In this document: positions 57,265-60,210 of the stretch, piece by piece
How positions within the stretch are numbered: position 1 is the first letter of the stretch
How the letters are laid out: each line of letters begins with the position of its first letter
Assembly: GCA_021781335.1 (NCBI GenBank)
Contig: JAJXXA010000045.1
Location: 1-60,210 of the forward strand
Reading direction: 5' to 3'
DNA length: 60,210 nucleotides
Source: Actinomycetes bacterium
GTDB taxonomy: Bacteria > Actinomycetota > Acidimicrobiia > Acidimicrobiales > RAAP-2
Notes under the pieces: model-generated
What the model saw: only the letters and a program-made list of their open reading frames with translations
Told to the model about the DNA's origin: nothing
The model's database searches: none
Program-made: the position numbers and the translations under genes

Positions 57265-58241
57265 TCTCGGTTCCGCTCTTTAGTGTTCGTGACTTGCACG
57301 TGTGGTTCGAATTGCCTGACGGACGTGAACTGCACGCGGTCAACGGCGTCAGCTTCGACTTGCACGCCGGAGAGGTGCTCGGACTCGTCGGCGAGTCAGG
57401 TTGTGGCAAGACCACGACGATCTTGGCCACAATGGGGCTTTTGCCGTCCTCGGCGGACGTCGCCGGTGAGATCCGGATCAACGGGGAGGAGATCCTGCAC
57501 GGTGGTGAGGCGTCGGTGCGTCCTCACCGCTGGCGCGATATCGCCATGGTCTTCCAAGGTGCGATGAACTGCTTCAGCCCCGTGAGGACGGTGGGCTCTC
57601 AGATCGTCGAACCAATGAAACTCCACGGCATCGCCAAAGGTGCCGAGGCCCGGCGCCGGGCGGGCGAACTGTTGGAGATGGTCGGTATCCCAGCGGCGTC
57701 GGCCGACCGCTTCCCTCACGAATTCTCAGGTGGCATGCGCCAGCGCGCCGCCATCGCCATGGCGCTGGCCTGCGAGCCGAAGATTCTCCTCGCCGATGAG
57801 CCCACGACCGGTCTAGACGTGATGGTCCAGGCGCAGATCCTCGAACTCCTCGCCAGTCTCGCCGACACCTTGGGCCTCGCGGTCGTACTCGTGACCCACG
57901 ACCTACCAGTCGTTGCCGAAGCGTGTTCGAGGGCGGCAGTCATGTACGCGGGACGCATCGCCGAACTGGGCAGCGTCGACGACCTCTACCACGACTCGCA
58001 TCACCCCTACACGAGACTCTTGTTCGCCGCGACCCCCGATCTGCTCGGCGACGACCGCGTCGTGTCGATCCCGGGTTCACCGCCTCGGCTCGACCGTGAA
58101 ATCGTGGGATGCCCGTTTCGAGAACGGTGCGATTCGGCGGTGGCGGAGTGCGCGACCGAGGAGCCAGCGCTGCACCTGGTCGGAAGTTCGCACGTCGCGG
58201 CGTGTCATCTCAATGATCTGATCGAGAATGTAAGGCAATGA
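57261..58241 (+). CDS. ABC transporter ATP-binding protein (DppD/OppD family)
   Basis: GESGCGKTTTILATMGLL, HEFSGGMRQRAAIAMALACEPKILLADEPTTGLDVMVQ; GTGA overlap start re-assigned from 57039. Confidence 0.92.
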   Translation: MISVPLFSVRDLHVWFELPDGRELHAVNGVSFDLHAGEVLGLVGESGCGKTTTILATMGLLPSSADVAGEIRINGEEILHGGEASVRPHRWRDIAMVFQGAMNCFSPVRTVGSQIVEPMKLHGIAKGAEARRRAGELLEMVGIPAASADRFPHEFSGGMRQRAAIAMALACEPKILLADEPTTGLDVMVQAQILELLASLADTLGLAVVLVTHDLPVVAEACSRAAVMYAGRIAELGSVDDLYHDSHHPYTRLLFAATPDLLGDDRVVSIPGSPPRLDREIVGCPFRERCDSAVAECATEEPALHLVGSSHVAACHLNDLIENVRQ

Positions 58242-59329
58242 ACGACGTGAATGAGGAACTCAAGGTGCGAGAGACCACCACCCAGAGCGACCCCGGAGCC
58301 GCGTCAATAGCCGAGGATGTGCAGGTCACCCCTCGACCCCCGGTCTTAGAGGTGAAGGACCTCACCACGTACTATCCGATTAATCGGGGCCTCGCCGGAC
58401 GGCTCTTGGGTCACGAAGCGAAGACGGTCCACGCCGTCGATGGCGTGTCGCTTCGCGTCGACGCTGGTGAGTTCGTTGCTCTGGTCGGCGAATCAGGTTG
58501 TGGCAAGACGAGCACGGTCATGACGATCCTCGGCGCCACCAAGGCAACGAGCGGCAGCGTGCGTGTGAAAGGCGAAGAGATCGTTGGACGGACGCCACGC
58601 GAGATGCTTTCGGTGTATCGACATTTGCAGATGATCTACCAGGACCCCTATGGCTCGCTCGACCCCCGCTTTCGCGTGAGTGACACGGTTGAAGAGCCGC
58701 TCCTCGTCCACGGCGTCGGCGCCACAAAGCAGGAGCGTCGTTCCTTGGTGCTCGCAGCCCTCGAAAGCGCCGGACTCTCGCCAGCCGATTTGTACATCGA
58801 CCGGTTTCCACACGAGCTCTCGGGCGGCCAACGACAACGTGTCGCGATCGCGACCGCGCTGATACTTGAGCCGAGTCTCTTGCTGGCGGACGAACCGGTG
58901 TCCATGCTTGATGTCTCGGTGCGCGCGTCGGTGCTGAACCTGCTCGACGAACTGCGTCGCACGCGCGATATGGCAATCGTGATGGTGACCCACGACCTGT
59001 CGACGGCGGGACATTTTGCGGACCGGATTGTCGTGATGTACCTGGGTCGCATCGTTGAAGAGGGGCCCGCCAAGGAGGTCCTCGCCAACCCGCAACATCC
59101 GTATACAAAAGCCCTGATCTCGGTGGTGCCCAAGCCGGACCCGCGTGACCGCTCGACTCCTCAGACACTCAGCGGCGAGACGCCCAACCCGGTTGACATT
59201 CCAGCGGGGTGCCGATTCCATCCACGCTGTCCGATCGCTCGTGAAGAGTGTGCGAAGAGCGACCCTCGGCTTCGTCTCTCGGTGAAGGTCCGTATTGAAA
59301 GTCACCGGGTCGCGTGCCACCTCGCCTGA
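58238..59329 (+). CDS. ABC transporter ATP-binding protein (DppF/OppF family)
   Basis: GESGCGKTSTVMTILGAT, HELSGGQRQRVAIATALILEPSLLLADEPVSMLDVSVR, GCRFHPRCPIAREEC. Confidence 0.93.
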   Translation: MNDVNEELKVRETTTQSDPGAASIAEDVQVTPRPPVLEVKDLTTYYPINRGLAGRLLGHEAKTVHAVDGVSLRVDAGEFVALVGESGCGKTSTVMTILGATKATSGSVRVKGEEIVGRTPREMLSVYRHLQMIYQDPYGSLDPRFRVSDTVEEPLLVHGVGATKQERRSLVLAALESAGLSPADLYIDRFPHELSGGQRQRVAIATALILEPSLLLADEPVSMLDVSVRASVLNLLDELRRTRDMAIVMVTHDLSTAGHFADRIVVMYLGRIVEEGPAKEVLANPQHPYTKALISVVPKPDPRDRSTPQTLSGETPNPVDIPAGCRFHPRCPIAREECAKSDPRLRLSVKVRIESHRVACHLA

Positions 59330-59378
59330 GCCGGTCGTCGCGTGCGACCACGACAACGAGCCGTAAGTGCGTGAACGC

Positions 59379-60210
59379 ATGAACGTCGAAGATTACGCCC
59401 GCTTTGACGGTGTCGGTGTTGCGACCTTGATCAGCGAGGGCGATGTGAGTCGTGGCGAGGTCATCGACGCCGCACTGGACGCGATCGCGGCAGTCAATCC
59501 CCGTATCAATGCGGTAGTTGAGACCTATGACCCGACGCCATTGTGGTCTCGACCATCGTTGGGTCCGTTCGCCGGCGTGCCGTCTCTGAGAAAGGACATC
59601 CACGACGAAGCTGGTCGACTGATCGAATACGCGAGTCGCTTGGGTGAGGGCCTCGTTGCCAACGAGAGCGACGAAGTGATCCAGCGCATGAATGATGCAG
59701 GCGTCGTCTTTCTTGGCCGTAGCGCCACCTCAGAATTCGCTCTGTACGGGACGACCGAGAGCGTGCTGCACGGTTCGACTCGCAACCCGTGGAATCTTGA
59801 CAAGTCCGCGGGGGGATCGAGCGGTGGGGCCGCAGCCGCGGTCGCGGCGGGTATCGTGCCCTTCGCTGACGCCAGCGACGCGGGTGGTTCCATCAGGATC
59901 CCCGGTGCATGTTGTGGTTTGGTGGGACTGAAATCGTCGCGCACGACAACCAAAAGTGCGACGTCGCGCGCGGACCTCAATGAGAACGTGCACGCCATAC
60001 TCGCTCGAACGGTGCGCGACGTGCGGACCATGGCGAGCTGGCTCGGTGATCTTGAAGAGAATGAACACGCGCTCGACCCGAGCCAACCTTCTTTCAGGGT
60101 CGCTGTGAGTGTGGTGCCGTGGGCGCCAAGGACAGACATCGATCCCCAGATCGTGCGTGCCGTTGAAGAGGTCGCGCGTCACATCGAAGAGCTTGGTGGT
60201 GTTGTGGAAC
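59379..60210 (+). CDS. Amidase (amidase signature family), 3' truncated by window edge
   Basis: My translation: GPFAGVPSLRKDIHDEAG (catalytic Lys), TRNPWNLDKSAGGSSGGAAAAVAAGIVPFADASDAGGSIRIPGACCGLVGLKSS (Ser-cisSer region); frame open to the window end. Confidence 0.9.
   Translation, partial: MNVEDYARFDGVGVATLISEGDVSRGEVIDAALDAIAAVNPRINAVVETYDPTPLWSRPSLGPFAGVPSLRKDIHDEAGRLIEYASRLGEGLVANESDEVIQRMNDAGVVFLGRSATSEFALYGTTESVLHGSTRNPWNLDKSAGGSSGGAAAAVAAGIVPFADASDAGGSIRIPGACCGLVGLKSSRTTTKSATSRADLNENVHAILARTVRDVRTMASWLGDLEENEHALDPSQPSFRVAVSVVPWAPRTDIDPQIVRAVEEVARHIEELGGVVE

Noticed and set aside
58493-59380. 295-aa minus-strand ORF opposite the last OppF gene
   Set aside because: Antisense shadow ORF to a clear ABC ATPase.
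1-60210. CRISPR arrays, tRNA/rRNA genes, transposases or prophage genes
   Set aside because: Looked for regularly spaced repeats, tRNA-like cloverleaf ends and IS/phage protein motifs; none convincing by eye.

Overview
The window is about 60 kb of GC-rich bacterial chromosome. Gene content and codon style suggest an actinobacterium, possibly Acidimicrobiia-like; this is inference only. It is densely packed with protein-coding genes. I saw no rRNA, tRNA, CRISPR array, phage or transposase. Main blocks: (1) nucleoside salvage: phosphosugar mutase C-terminus, add, deoA, cdd, pseudouridine glycosidase plus PfkB kinase, and a BMP-type nucleoside ABC transporter (1-11.4 kb); (2) EttA ABC-F, tryptophan dioxygenase plus kynureninase, purU, 3-hydroxybutyryl-CoA dehydrogenase, pyrophosphatase (13-19 kb); (3) MarR/MFS pairs, methyltransferases and GNATs (21-28 kb); (4) a three-gene sulfur-relay-like cassette: SQR-like flavoprotein, a DsrC/TusE homologue with a single C-terminal Cys, and a DsrE-like protein, followed by an SPFH protein (28.9-32 kb); (5) a tartronate-semialdehyde-reductase-like plus glycerate-kinase pair (37-39.5 kb); (6) a LacI-controlled Opp/Dpp-type ABC transporter with a GH1 beta-glucosidase (39.9-48.6 kb); (7) scoAB, TetR and a second Opp/Dpp transporter with a truncated amidase (51-60.2 kb). 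The most notable non-coding pattern is a recurrent TANNNT-(6-7 nt)-start-codon arrangement before at least 14 genes, which predicts widespread leaderless mRNAs. All functional calls are from reading protein motifs; no database search was run.
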